Source: Dromaius novaehollandiae (lineage: Eukaryota; Chordata; Aves; Casuariiformes; Dromaiidae). From it: a stretch of DNA of 64,000 nucleotides. The notes beneath the pieces were generated by a model. That model was not told the origin of the DNA, did no database searches, and saw nothing but the letters and a program-made list of their open reading frames with translations. Of this stretch, positions 1 through 13,380 are shown one piece after another. The stretch's first letter is position 1. Each line of letters begins with the position of its first letter. The stretch is from the NCBI RefSeq assembly GCF_036370855.1, contig NC_088098.1, positions 197,517,773-197,581,772 on the forward strand. The letters are read 5' to 3'. Made by a program: the position numbers and the translations under genes.

Positions 1-2705
1 CACCTGCTCGGCAGAGCTAATCATGTTAACATGCAAGATTTACACAAAGAAAACAAACTGTTTTTCTACAGATTTGTGCTCAAACATGGCATTGAGTTTC
101 AATGGCAGAGAGATCTTTGTGACTTTAAATAAGTTTATAACTAAATCTTGGCCCATAAAGGGCCAGATCTTGAAGTCTTCGTTCGCTTTTCATTCCATTG
201 AACCTCTCACTGAAGTCAGCAGGAGTTCAGTTGGAGTAAAGCCTGATTAGGGACCAAAGCAAACTTTCCTTTGGAAACCCATGTCACTTTATTGCTGAAA
301 TGCCCAGCTAATAGACAGCAAGCAAAGCCATGCAGCATGCTCGCTTTGTGACAATGGATTTCCTGTTTCGGAGGGGTTTTCTGTCTCCGAGTTGCCAGAA
401 AGCTCCCTTTGAGGGCAGCTTTTTGGTTGGTTTTGTGCTTTGTTTTTTAATCGGTCGGTGGCTGGGGTGGAAGATTGTTTGATACCGAAGAACAGTGGAG
501 CTTTCACTGTTTACATCCTCTACAAGGAGCTGAAGGGCCTGTCTGCGGTGCTGCTGAGAAGTGTCTGCATCCTTCAAGTAGTGGGAAGAATTTCTTCAGC
601 TTATTCAGAGATTTGGGAGGCTATGTCTTTATTTAAAAAAAGAAGTGAAATGACTACTGAACTATTTTTTGTATAGCTGCAAACTGACAAGGGAGCGCTG
701 TGCTTGTGCTTTTGTGCGAGCGTTTTTCAGTACACCTTTTTACTACTTTCAGGCACACTGACAGCAGCTAGCCACCTCTTTTTATCTCCAGTTTGTAAAA
801 ACAAATGCTGTTTTTCAGTAGGCCTAAAATAGCAGTTCCCCACGGTCTTTCCACTGTCTTCCTTCAACAAGGAGGACACCATGGTGGAGGTTCTCTTTCA
901 TTTAAGTGCTTTTCCCCAAACCTAACTCACTCCGTCACCTTAATAAAACGCGCATGACCAAGTTTCACCCATAGAGCAAGTTATCTTATTTATCTTTGCC
1001 TCAGTTTTCTTTCCTGGGTGAACACAGACACCTAGCGCCTTTCTGTCGCTGCGGGAGACGGTCGGCAGTGAGGCACTGGCGTAGGTACTCCTGGGGACTT
1101 GCCCCCTCAGTAGGTCCTGGGAGAGGAGGAAGAGGAGAACGGAGGAGACCTGGCTCAGGCTTGCAGCTCTGCCCTGCAGCCGAGTGCTGCAGCCCCTCAG
1201 CCTCACCCTCAAGGCAGAAATGGTGGAATAGACTTAATTTTTCTGTGAACCAACCCGTGAAGAGGCGAGCATTTTCATTAGCATCAAGAGGGAACGAGGC
1301 TTGGGCTCATTATATTCAAAGCACTTTGTCTCTTTATTGATGCATTTCAAATTACATCCCCTTCAAGAGCGAGGCCGTGCCAGTACGGCCCCTTCACGTC
1401 AGCAGGTACAATGACTCTTACTTGAAACGAACTCTTAGTCCTGGGTTTTCAGCTGGTTAATCTGCACTGGAGGTGTGGAGCCAAATTCTGGTTTCATGAA
1501 TGTGTTGACTTCAGTGGTGGTTACTCGGGATATGTGTGACTGTGATCTGGATCTGGCCCATCCAGTGCAGCTGAGCATAGAAATGAAGTTGAAGAGGGGA
1601 GAGGTGTATTTTGGTTTTGCGGTTTCAAGGTCTTTTTATCAATTTTTCCAGATGTTCTTCACACCATTTCTGGGAAGGAAAGGCGAGATTTCTCCACCAG
1701 CATACACAACAAAGTGACTGGCGTATTTACGATTTTTCCTTGCAGCTTTTCTAGTAAAAAGATATTAAACTCATTTTACTAGCAAAAGGCACATAAAATG
1801 ATATCAGTGCTTTTTTTTGTTAAATTCTTTGATTCCGTATAGTAAGTGTTCATGTATGGTAGGCGGAAAATGTTAAATTTTGTTTTATTTTACACTTGTC
1901 CTGTTCTCTCTCCCTCCTGTCCCTTGTCAGTAAAGAATCGCAACGTTATTTCCTCTTTTTAATGTGTACTGTTAATTTCCGGTATTTCTAAGGCCTACGT
2001 GTGAGGCGTTAAAATGGCGAGGTTTGATTCTGCTCAGAGCTGAGCGGTGGGGAGGCAGCGGAGAGCAGAGAGGACTTCAGACGCCGGCCAGGGCGGGCAC
2101 CGTGGAGCCAAGTGCCCGGCCACCAGCACGTGCCAGGCGGAGCTGATATGCCCCTTCCCCAGCGCAATTAATCATTTTGCGGCCTGATTGCGCCTATCAT
2201 CCAGCCGTGAGGGAGATCCAGTGCACAGATCAGGTTAAAACCTGGTGACCTGGAGAAGGATTTAGAGCCGTGATCGAATCTGCTAGCAAAGCCAAAGTTG
2301 ATGGAGGTACGGCATCAGCACAAAGGCCGAAATGAAGCTGTAAATTGAAAAGAAAGATTAGAAAAAAGAGGAACTCAACAAGATGAGAGTTAAAACTGAT
2401 TAAGGGGCCAATCTCTCTGCCTAATCCTGAGTTACTAGGTTGGGCACCAGAGATCTCCACAGGGGAGAGAAGAAGAAATCTTCCCCCGAGGCCGCACAGC
2501 AGGAGAACCGCTTGGCAAGGGCCGTCCCGCCGTGATGGCTTCAGCAGTCGCTTTCTGACCGCAGCTCCTCACCTGCCCAAGCCCATCGCAGAGGAGAGGC
2601 AGGACAAGCCGCCTTCCCTCCTCTCAACTAACCTAAGAGTTGTGGAGAGCAAAAGAGTTAAAAGTCATACTAAATATTAAATATTTAGTAGACCATTACA
2701 AAATA

Positions 2706-2708
<3 letters not shown>

Positions 2709-2739
<31 letters not shown>

Positions 2740-2880
2740 AAACTTTCAAAGCTTAAAACTTTTTTTTTTTTGAAATTAAGTAAATGTTCTGTCCCCCACT
2801 CAAAATTGTGTCTAGACGCTTTCAAACTTCATCAGTCTATTGTTGCCCTGAGCTCATTTAGCTTTTTTTTTTTTTTTTTT
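2709..2880. repeat. Poly(A) and poly(T) run cluster
   Basis: There is a run of 29 A at 2709-2737, then 12 T at 2760-2771 and 18 T at 2863-2880, with an A/G-rich segment after it. A long A run can mark the tail of an old retroposed sequence, but the DNA on either side shows no gene or repeat I recognise and no obvious target-site duplication. The opposed A and T runs could pair as a weak hairpin. I see only low-complexity sequence here. Confidence 0.85.
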
Positions 2881-4315
2881 AAGAAAAAGAAGAAGAAAAA
2901 AGGTGTTTGGAGCTTTTAAACACAGAAGTCTTTAATGTCAGTTAACATATGTAAGTGGACTTTATCCAAACTTTCTGGTTTAAAGCAAAAAATCACCTTT
3001 GTGTAGAGAGCAGGCATGGAAAACTTCAACCTCTAAGGTGACTATTTCTTAATATGAGTGAGTAAGAAAAGAATATTATAACTGCAACTGTATTGCCACC
3101 TTATCTGTAGAGGATATGACTAAGCACTCACTAGAGTAAGTGCAAAGTGAAGCACTTAAGGAAGAGGAGTAAACAGCACTGATACCAAAGTGAGGGTAGT
3201 CGAAATGCGGCAAGTCACACCTATCCTTTTCTGCTTTTCAGAGGTTTAAGTTGAGACAATTCCCCTGCATTTTGGAAAGGCCTGAGGCAAAGCTGGGCAG
3301 CTTCAGCTTTGTGTTAAGTTAGTTGTCTTTGGGATTTGGGACATCTGACAATGATGTTCCCCTCCCGCCCAATCATGAAATACCCAAATACATGCCTAGT
3401 GTTTGCAGTGCTCACAAAGGGAAGGCACTGTAAGTGGAGACAGATCGCCTTTATTGTTTTCTTAGGCTCATTGCTTTACTGGGAGGCAGTTGATGTTTGG
3501 GGGCTGTTTTTTCTAGATGGTATTTTAAAAATAGGTGCTTGGTGATGCCCTTTTCTGTTTAAAGAAATAGTCTTAGAAAGAAGTCTAGGAATAACACCTT
3601 GAAAAGTGAAAGGCTAGAATGGATTGTCCAAGTGATCTTTTTAGGAGCCAAAGGAGGAATCTGTTTGGCTCTTTTGCCTTAAGACATCAACAGTGAGAAA
3701 AAAAAGAGAAATCAAGCTTGCATGTTGGAAAAGCTTTGTCCTGCTTTTAGCCATACAGTTTGGAGGACCAACTTGAAGCGGATTTTGTGCGTTTAGAGTG
3801 GAGAATTTGGTCCCGGAGCTCTGCATACAATATGGTGGTTGCACGCAGGGCTGGCTGAAGGTCAGGAAGTGTCTTGGCCTCCGTTTAATGTTGCACAAGG
3901 CAATTTGGCTACAGAGGCAGACTGTGTACCCCCAGCGTGGAACCTACTGCACGCTGGCTCTGGGGTCTCTTTTGCAGTGGGGTCCTGTGGCCTGGGGTCC
4001 TGCCTTCAAACATGTGGGAGTAGGAATGCCACATAATCGGAAAGGGACATTTGTGTTTTGGTGATTTCACCTGGTAGCATGCTGGTTTACAAGCTCTAAC
4101 AATGTATCTCTAGGGCACTGGGCAGTGTATCTCTAGGACCCATAGAAGTCTATAGGTCCACGTGCCTATTTGCAGGCACATTACTGGCTTAAGTGTTTCC
4201 CGGACCATTCCCTATGAGCCATGGTCATGTGGTCCCACCTTTGCCCCATCTCCTCATTTGGGTCAGCTCAACTATTTGTGAGTCCACGTGATGAATGAGC
4301 TCAGGGATCTGGGAC

Positions 4316-4387
4316 GGTGTGGTGACGGTCATCAGGTTCTCAGATCCATCTGGTGTGGTGACGGTCATCAGGTTCTCAGATCCATCT
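4316..4387. repeat. Exact 36-bp tandem duplication (two copies)
   Basis: Positions 4316-4351 and 4352-4387 are identical, head to tail, with the unit beginning ggtgtggtgacggtc. The copies show no mismatch, which suggests a recent duplication or a polymorphic minisatellite. It lies in the ATP8A2 intron and overlaps no supported exon. Confidence 0.95.
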
Positions 4388-7300
4388 ACTGCACGCACCC
4401 ACAAACAGTCGTGGCAGGATGGCTGTCGGGCAGCAACTGCTTAAAACATCTGCCACCACAAAGAATGTCGTGGCGCTGCCACCAACGTTGTGTGACACTC
4501 TTAACCTTTGCCGTGCAGGCAGGAGAAAGGCCTGCTGGAGCCAGCAGCGAGCAGAGCTAGGTCCTGCACGTTGCAGCCCCAGGGAGCTCACCGCTACAGT
4601 GCTGCCATAAGTCGATCTTGCAAGGCCGCACACTCAGACACATTTGATGTTTAACACACAAACATTTGGCAAGAGCTTGTCAAATATAACTTGAAAAGAG
4701 GAAAGGTTCTTTAAATAGTTGCTTTCTGTCTAGGGTAAGGCTGTTTTTCCTCTGCAGCCATGACATACTGGGAAGCAGCTGAAGGAGAGCTGCTCCAATG
4801 GCAATGCCTGGCAATGTTATACCATGGCAGGGTATAGTGCCTCCAGCTTTCCTCAAAAATTAACTGTTACGATGCCTTTATGGAGGATTTGGTACTCCTT
4901 TGATCATAGCTGTCTTGGTGCAGGAATGGTCTGTGATAGGTAACTTCTTGCACCTCAGAGCCTGTGAATGGCATGGGCCACACTTTGAGCTTTGTGTCCC
5001 CTTGGTCTGTGCTTGGTAGCCCTTCGGTGCTGCAGCCTCGGTCTGGACTTTGTTGATGGCTTGCTGAATATTTACAGGAAAACACAGAAGAGGCTTGAAT
5101 TTGGATGTTTCTTTACTTCGGCTGCATCCCGAGTGATTAAGGAGCATGTGCGTAGATGCTGACTCCGCAAAGAAAATGCTGATTTTTGTTTTACTGTTTA
5201 GATGCTTCAGACACTTCCTTGTGAAAGGCTCTCCTGTGATTACATTGCAGCTTCATTATCAGTAATGTCTGTTTGCCTTTTAAATTAAAAAGACCTCCTA
5301 CCCTGATTGACCTCATAGTAAAACATTCCTGCAATCTGATGCTAGATAACCAAAAATAACATCTCCCCTTTTCGGACAAAAACAGAGAAACCAGCAGACG
5401 CCTGTAGCTGCTGCTTTGACTGTTCTGTGGGAGGGTGATTCGTTACTGCGATGTCTCCAAAGCCCGGAGGATGAGGTGTATTTGCTTACTCAGCCGGTAA
5501 GAGTGAAACTTCCCCATCAACAGGCCTTTCCTCCAAAGCCCTGGGTTGTGCTGGGTACTTCAGCACATGCAGTTTTGCTGAATCCTCAGCATGAGTGTGA
5601 CGTGCACCTGAGGTTGTTTGTGGGCTTGTTTAATTTTGAGTTCCTGGTCTGCAAGGATGTTATTTTTCCATTCTCCTTATGCCAAGTCTGCCTCAGTTGT
5701 CATCTCTTTGCCCGCTGCATCACCCTGTTTTAACAGCTCCCTTAGGTGAATTCAAGTAACGCATTTGAGTCTAAACTAAAAGAAAACAAGTCAAAGCAAG
5801 GGCCGTGTTGAGGGAGTGCTCTCAGGCAGCAGGGAGGACGGAGTGCATGAGGGAGACGAATAGATCTCCTCCAGGCCTCCGCCTGGACTCCCGTGCCCTC
5901 TCTGTGTCCGCCAGAACAATGCCTGGTGCCGTGTGCGAGCAGCTTTACCATGCGTGAAAGGCGAGAGACGCAGAACTAGCGAAAACTGAACGAATGCTGA
6001 ATGAATCCTCAGAAATAATTGGTATGTGCTCGCAGCCAGGGAGGCATCCGCAAGTCCTCTGCGCCAGGTCACACTTATGTAAAATTCATCATGCCTGAAC
6101 CTCTGATTAACCTTTAGAGGAAACTTAATGGAGATTGAAAACCAAGAGATGGAAAAGAAAATCAACAATCTGCTTGTAAACGGTTTGGTCATTATGACTG
6201 ATCAAAGCTGGAAAAGCCTGTTTCTGCTTCAGACCTTTTTTTTTGTCTTAATATTATATGTTGGTGTAGCTTTCAAGGACAGAAGCATGTCAACAGAGAA
6301 ACAGTAAGCTTTTGTGGGAGTTACTGTTTGGAAAGTACGGAAGAAAACCATTACTGGGTTTTAATTCAGAATTAAAAGGGGAGAAAAGAGTATCCTCTTC
6401 TCTCTCAAAATCTAATCTGCAGCCAGATATTACAGCTACAGGAACTTCCTCATCTTTTAACTTCTGTTTAGCCACATCAGATGTTTTGCAACTATTACTT
6501 CTCTTCTTCCCCACCTCCCTGGCTTTTTCCTAGCGCAACACCAACAAGGTCTGAGGCATCACTTATAAAAGCAGACAAATGCAAGCCAGACAGGGTATCT
6601 CAGACAGCAGGCTGTTTAATGTGACAGTGGAAAGCAAGGTGCTAAATAAGGGTTTATCTGCTGCTCCATTTGGAAGTGTGCATGGATTTGGGGGGAGGGG
6701 GGGGGACAGCCTATGGAGTTAAAAGTCCAAATTTCAGCCTGAGCTTTACAGTCTTCTGTTTTAAGCCACAGCTGTACAGTGATTTAGCTGCTGCTAATGC
6801 TGCAGCAGTGGCACAGAAAGGAAGGAATGGTGACACTGCACCTGCAGGCAGTAGGGCAAAGGGATTCATAGTTATCCAAATGACAGGAAAAACAGCTGTA
6901 GGTTTCCTTGTCCTCTGGGCTTACCCGTTAATGGATCTTGCACTGAGCAGCCGTGCCTCTGCCACTTATTTGCTGTGTATTCTTGCGGCGGAGGGGCAGC
7001 AGCTGGGATACACGCTTCTGTGTTTTACTTGTGTGGGTTTTAGTAGCTGTAGTTACTGGTAGCATAATTCTTCATTCAAGAAAGTGGAAAGGCAAGGAAC
7101 AAAACCAGATCATTTCCTATGTGCATCTGATTGAGTTTTGAATAATCCAGAAGGGCAGCAGGCTAAAAACAATACCAACAAAGTATCTTTGCGCATTATG
7201 TGTGTCTGTGTTCTGCATCTCCACTAACAAAGCATAACCACATATGAACTTGTTTTGCAACAGCTCAGTTCCTGTGTGCAAAGGGGGACACTGAGATTTT

Positions 7301-10300
7301 TTTTTTTTTCAGTTTTTGTTTTGTTTCTTAACTGGTCAGTGCATGCATTTTCTCAGGGAAGACCCTATTTTAAGAGCGACACCTGCATCCACTTTAACCT
7401 TCCCTTTTTTGTGAGCCTTCTTTTGCCACCAGCCAATTAGTGAACTCAGGAGGACATTCTGGGTCAAGCTATACCAAGCACTGCAAATCCTCATTAACGC
7501 TAATTAGTGCTCGGTAGGTTAATTGGTGGTGAAGCTCATCTTTTTTTAATTACCTGAGCAAATGAGCCAGCGGGACCTTGTGGTTAGCTTTGAATTATTC
7601 TGTTTGTTTTGATGCTCCTCATTTGAATGTGTAAAGCCAGATGTTGGTTGCCTAGATTTAAGGACTGTTCACTTTTGTGAGGGGTGAGAAGAAGGGAACA
7701 CAAAAAAATAAAATTAGGGTCTCCGTTAATGCCTTAGAGCAATTCAGATGCAAAATGGAAGAGTCATTTTATTCATGGAATAGCAAATACTGTTATGAAA
7801 TAATGTTGCCTTTAGTTTACCCTTTGGTTTGTCATCCGCTTAATGAATTAGTGTCATGTTAGTGCAGATTTCCAGACAGGCTGGAATCATCTTGACCCTC
7901 TGGGGAAGCCATTGCAGAGGTATTCCTTGCACAAGGTTTTCTTGTTTATTGATAGCAACTTAGTCTCGTGTTAGAGGACTTGAATAATTACTACTTTAAT
8001 CACTTTTTCATAATAGCCCTTGGCTTTTTTTTTCTCAGATTTTTTTTCTAAGATACTATTTGTTTGGTTTAACTCAAAGCATTTTGTCTGTCCTTTGTCC
8101 TTCATGTAATCACAGATAGAAGATGTGTTTCCCCTTCCCCTTCTGAAGTCACTAACCAACCAACCAACTTCAGCATATTTCACTGTCACTTTCTGGGTCA
8201 CTGACTCCTGCAAGGGTGTCTGGTTTTGTCATTTCCTCCCTTTGACATCATCTTTTAGGTCCTGAATATAAGCACAAATATATCCAGTATTTAGAGTATG
8301 GTCTCAGGATTTTTTTTTCTATCTTTTTGCCTTGATGCATTTCAGCGTGCCCACCCATAGACCCTGCCTTGGCAAGACTCTGTGTGGGAGGGCTTAGGCA
8401 CTGGCACTGAGCAACTGGAAAGTAACAACTGTGGCTAATGCACAGGATTGATTTACACACAACATTTCTGTGGGCAAGGCCTAACCTTGTTCACAGGAGT
8501 CGGAGATCATTGTTAGTTTTGCACCATAGTGTGCAGGAGGCTGATGAGATGTCTGTACTTTGTTCGGTTATCTGTTGGTAGCAGAAGAAAACCTCTCCTG
8601 CAAGCAGGGAATCTGTTGGTATCAGTGCAAACACTGGCATCTTGTTAAGAAATCCACTTAACTTGACCTTTCTTTCTTTTCAGGGTTTCTATTGGGAGAT
8701 TAATTTCTGTTAAAAATCAAATACCTATCCATTTCAGAAGAGCTGTGTTGCATTTACCTCTGTGTATTAAGGGTTTGCTTTATACTGCTTGACTCGTCTT
8801 GACTCTCAGTCTATTTAATCATTATTCGTACTTAAACTGCAAATGCTTTAAGTCTGCCATGAGCTTTTCTTTCTCTGCACAGATGAGATCCAATATAATT
8901 TCCCAAATGGGAAACTCAGATGTGACTTCAGTTATGAAATTGTTATTTATAATTAGCAATATCAAAGATATCTTAGCTTTGGCTTCCGCAGAGCCGCACT
9001 GTGTCACTCACGTTCAGAAGTCCCTTGATAGCACACTTTCCTCCACACTTCGCAAATAAAAGCTTAAAGAGCTAACCATTAACAGCCTGTAGCAGATACC
9101 ATCTTGCATTTTATCTGTTGCTATGTGGTAGACAGGCAGTTAAAGAATTTGTTCCTTATGCCTTTTGCTGCCTTAGTTAATAGCATTCTCAATATCAGAA
9201 TTTTGTGAAAAATGTTGCATATTTCTCCCTTAGAACTAACTTGTTTGATCAGTTTAAGATTTTTTTTTTAATAGTCTATCCAGACTGCCCTCTGGTTCTG
9301 CTCCTCCTGAGATGGTGATGACCCAACCTGCACATTGTTCTTTACATGTAGAAGATAAACAAGTGGTTCATAAACCTACAACCCTTTGCTTTTTCTTTCC
9401 TATGGCAATGACAGTTTGCCTTTGGAATATTTTGCTCTTTTTGCTGTTTTCATTCACAGGGCAATAGTAGTTTCAGACAGTGTTTGGCTACTCTTACCAG
9501 TCGTGCAAGTTCCCAGAAGTCCTCTGCAATCAGCCCGAGCTTGCACAACGCAGTATCAGTGGGTTGTGCACGTGCTGCTACTGATAGACTCTAGAGCCTG
9601 TCAAGTCTGTCAGCCTGTTCAAACGTGGAGAAGTCTCATGTCTCACTTTGTACATGCCATCCCCGGCCACTGATCCTTTGTAGTATGTTCTTTCCATTCT
9701 TCCGCCTCCTTGGCACTGTTGGAGGTTTCCTTGTGTGTGCACTGGGTTATCTTGCAACCAGCCAGTCTTACCAGTTGGATCTTCCAAGCTTCAGAATCTT
9801 CTGTGCCGAAACCCTGTTTTTAGTGGAAACTTCTGGTCCTTTCGTCTTTGAATGCATGCAGATCTGATGATACAAGAGCTCTTGGAGGTTCTCTGATGCT
9901 CCCAGTTTTTATCTGTAGTTTTACTTCCAAATCTGTCATCAACTTGTGCTTTACATTGCTTTACATTACCACTGACTGCAGGCAAGAAAAAGAACCTGGC
10001 ATACTGGTTAGAGGTGTAATTCTGCTGTGCCAAGAAAAAGAGAAGGGTAAAAACAAAGTGTCTGGAAATGCTGACAGTTACAAGGAGTTTAACAAAGGGT
10101 GAACAGGCTGTACAATTTCCTCGTTCAGGTGGCTAAACTGGAGACCATAGTGGGAAAGTAAAAGGATTCCTGCCTTTCTTTCATGGGCGTCTCATTAGGC
10201 ACTGCACAGACGACTCTGAGTCTGGATATTAGCCTAATGGAATATTAAGTGAAATATAAACCCACATAGAAGGATTACGTGCTATAGGCATCTCGGAGGT

Positions 10301-11438
10301 TCTTATAGTTGCTTTCTTGTTTGAAGTTGGCAAAGTGCTTCAATGAAAGGGAGTTGCAAATTTAAAGCTGTTGTAAGCTTGTTGACAGCAGCAGCTGTGC
10401 TTACTGGGATTTCCATTTCATATACTAAATATATGTGAACTTGTAATCTAACCCGAGAAAGATATTGATGTTCATATTTCAGATATGTATCCACATTTGC
10501 AGCATAACCAGTGGAATTACTGCTTGTGAAAAAGTATGTGAAAGAACAAGCAGACTCTGAAGATGGAAACAGTCAGTGTAAAAATGGTACAAATGGGATC
10601 AAGAAATGGGAAAGAGCCATAGAAGCAAACAGATCTGTTCTATTCATGGTCTCCATCCTAGTATTAGGAACAAGTGTGAGACTAAAAAAAAAAAGAGTGA
10701 ATGAGAGAAAAACACCCAATCCCATAGTGACTTTCAACTAAAATAGAATATAATATGTATTTCACAATATTTTGATATCTAACAGCTATTTGAGACCCCA
10801 GTTCAGCAAAATTTGGACATCTTCGTTAGACTTATGCCTAGTTAAGTGCTTTGAAACCTGGAACTTAGACATTATTTGCTTATTCTGTGCATAAAGTTCT
10901 CAAAAAAGTGAGTGGTGTGGTGGTTTTTGCTTTTTGTTTGTTTTAGGTTTTTTTTTAATAAGAATCAGGGTAGATAGTAGCTGTAATGATTTATACATGT
11001 GTGTTAAATCTAGTCAGTTTTGTCTCTTTCAATTGATTGAGAAGAATATTGTATTTTTCACCTCGCATTTGTATTTTCACTTTCTGTAAATTTAATAATA
11101 ATTTTTCAGGCCTTTGAAATGAAGTAAACAAACCAAAGGGAGTTTTAACTAAAAACTGGGTAGAATATGTTTTTTTCCCAACAGAGGTGGAAATGAGAAT
11201 ATTCTGTAAGAAGGCAAAATTAGTGATGGGTGCCACTTTTGGTTGTTTCAGGTCATTCTGCAGGTGTGACAGAAGCCTTTTACCATGTGCTAAGCAGCAG
11301 TACATTACTGCTCCTCTCTAATGCAGTGTGTGGATGTCATGGTTTGTGTGCATAATAGTAAAAAGAAATCTCCTTTTTTATGCTCTACATCACTTAAGAT
11401 GTCAAATTTGGTACAAGTCATATCAAAGGCCTATAGAC

Positions 11439-11461
11439 ATCACCATCATGATGATGGTGAT
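11439..11461. repeat. 23-bp palindrome
   Basis: Arms atcaccatcat and atgatggtgat pair perfectly around a single central G, about 230 bases upstream of the ATP8A2 exon at 11694. Confidence 0.95.
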
Positions 11462-11693
11462 ATCAGGGGTAGATCAACTAAATGTCTACTTAGGCAAAAT
11501 GGCCTTAAAAAAGAGGGATTTTCATTATTATAGAGTGCTCTTGAAAGACAAATGAGATTCTCTTTTATGCTACAGCCACTGTAACAAATACCGACAAAGC
11601 CAAAGCTGCCAAGTACTTTAAATATAGTTGACTTTTATCTTGAAATTATCTGCCTACTCACTGATGTATATATATATTTTTTTCCTCCCTCAG

Positions 11694-11785
11694 CGTGAAC
11701 GAACGTGATCATTTGTTAAAAAGGCTTGGCAGGAAAACTCCTCCAAGCCTTTTCCGAGCTCATTCTGTCCAGCAAAGTGTATCAC
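11694..11785 (+). CDS. ATP8A2: ATP8A2 penultimate coding exon (C-terminal tail)
   Basis: ATP8A2 is a P4-ATPase that, with its CDC50A subunit, flips phosphatidylserine and phosphatidylethanolamine to the cytosolic leaflet, mainly in neurons and photoreceptors. The exon is bounded by a pyrimidine-rich acceptor ending cag and a strong donor gtaagt. Its first base C completes a split codon. The exon then reads [20 protein letters not shown] and ends [10 protein letters not shown] plus the first base of a His codon. [13 protein letters not shown] and LFR are hallmarks of the ATP8A2 cytosolic tail. The junction joins in frame to 19878 (C|AT, His), giving the continuation HGYAFSQEE. The exon is 92 bp with no stop. 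It is partial because the catalytic and membrane parts lie upstream of the window. Identity is secure. It is recognised from memory of the family, not from a search. Confidence 0.95.
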
Positions 11786-13344
11786 GTAAGTAATGGATCA
11801 TGTATGCATGTGTCTTTCACAGCAGTCAGTCCCAGATGAGAGAAGCGAAGTGTGATTATTTTTTAATTAAATTGTAGGTAGAGATAATCTAGTGCAGAGG
11901 GTGAGCTGCCAACCAAGAGACATACATTTGGAAGTGGAATTAGTGTATTTGGCCCCAGGCAAGTGGAGCTCAAATGTGGATAATTCCCTAGGATCCAATC
12001 AACAGGCCCAAATGGCAAAATCCCAGTACACAAATTCTCTAAATGTAAAATCCTGATAGTCTCAAGAATACTGTAAAATCAAAAACTCTGCAGGATAAAA
12101 TAAATGTTGTGAGAGAGCCTTGCTTAAATAGAAATGGTTCCTTTTTTGAAAAGTCTTATTAGCTATGGTTTTGAGAATACAGCAATATTTCAGTGATGCA
12201 ATTTGTGTTTTATATGCTTCTGATGAAGCAAGCCATGGCATGCAGAACTGCTTCACTCATCTCCCTCTTTCTGTCCTCCACTGGGAGAAGAGATGCAACC
12301 TCACACCTTGCTACTAGTGCTATTTAGAGTAAACTGCCCCTCTTGCTGGTGTTGAGGTCATCCATTTATTCACCTTTATAGAGGAGCGTGTGACAGCCCT
12401 GCATCTGCTGCACCTGTGTGTGTTGTCAGGGCTTCCACAGTGTTAAAAATAATGTAAATTCTCTGCTGGCCAGATGCACTGAAGGACTAGGATGTGTTGG
12501 GGGAACAGGGAGTCCAGTCACCCATTTGGGTGATGAAGTGCAGTCTGTCTTGTGATTAGGCAGTTGGTCAAAATATGCTCATCTTACTTAAGAAAATATC
12601 CCCCCGTGTGCTGTGCTGCTGCTCACAGGGCAAGGGGCAGGCGCTCAGGATTGGAGTTTTGTGTCTTTGTTGCAATGAGAAATGACATCTTTGTCTGTCT
12701 GAGAATCCCAGGAAGCTAACTGGAGTCAAACCTCATTTGCTAACTGTATCCTTTTCTTTGGCATTGGAGTGCTCACATCCCATCCCCACCTCCGTGGCCT
12801 GGACCACAAGAGCCTCCTAGAGTATTCCTATATTCCAGTGGGGATTTGAGCAGAACGGGAGGGAGGGGGCTGGATCTGCTGGGTGTTCTCCCCTGCAGGG
12901 GAACAGCAGGTGCCCTGGGTGCTGAGGCCAGAGCAGCCATGGGGCTGTCGCTGCCAGAGGGACGCGGAGCCTTCTGCCATCAGCCCGCTGCTCCAGGCTC
13001 AGGGCAGCCCTGGGGCCATGGGCTCCCGCCAGGGTTTACCCCTCGTGTCAAGGAGCCGGGGATGCTGCCTGCAGCTCTCCTCTGGGCCCACAAACACACC
13101 CTCTGAGGAAATGCCTGAGGAGATCATTGGCAGAACAAATCCATAAAATACATAAATGAATCATTGTCAAGGAAATCTGCTGTAGAGACTTAGCACAGTG
13201 CAGAAGGGAGACACACTGGTGGTGACTGGTCAGACTTGGTCGATGCTTTGAGTTTTGTAGGATACATCATCAGGTTAATAGGTGAATGGTTATTAGGAAA
13301 GAAAAATGAGATATTAAATTAACCCTAATTTGGATAACCAGCCC

Positions 13345-13380
13345 CCTATAAATGCAAATGATTAAGTGCTAAATGAGTCA
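13345..13380. promoter_or_regulatory. Candidate regulatory block with POU octamer
   Basis: A perfect octamer ATGCAAAT at 13352-13359 sits directly after CTATAA and before GATTAAG. TAATTT- and TTAA-type cores lie close by, with an AP-1-like TGAGTCA just downstream near 13374-13380. Such clusters often mark enhancers of developmental genes, but no conservation data are available here, so this is only a motif-based guess. Confidence 0.25.

Larger units (their letters stand above)
1..11693 (+). other. ATP8A2: ATP8A2 intron (3' part), upstream of the penultimate coding exon
   Basis: This stretch holds no exon I can support. It lies upstream of an ATP8A2 exon whose first base completes a split codon, so it is the 3' part of an intron. 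I looked for the preceding ATP8A2 exon, whose conserved product is the segment after the last membrane helix, and found nothing matching on the + strand, so that exon lies left of the window. Contents worth noting are a poly(A)/poly(T) cluster at 2709-2880, an exact 36-bp tandem duplication at 4316-4387, a TAATTA-rich block near 7480-7570 and a 23-bp palindrome at 11439-11461. A polypyrimidine tract and cag acceptor end the intron at 11693. Confidence 0.8.
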
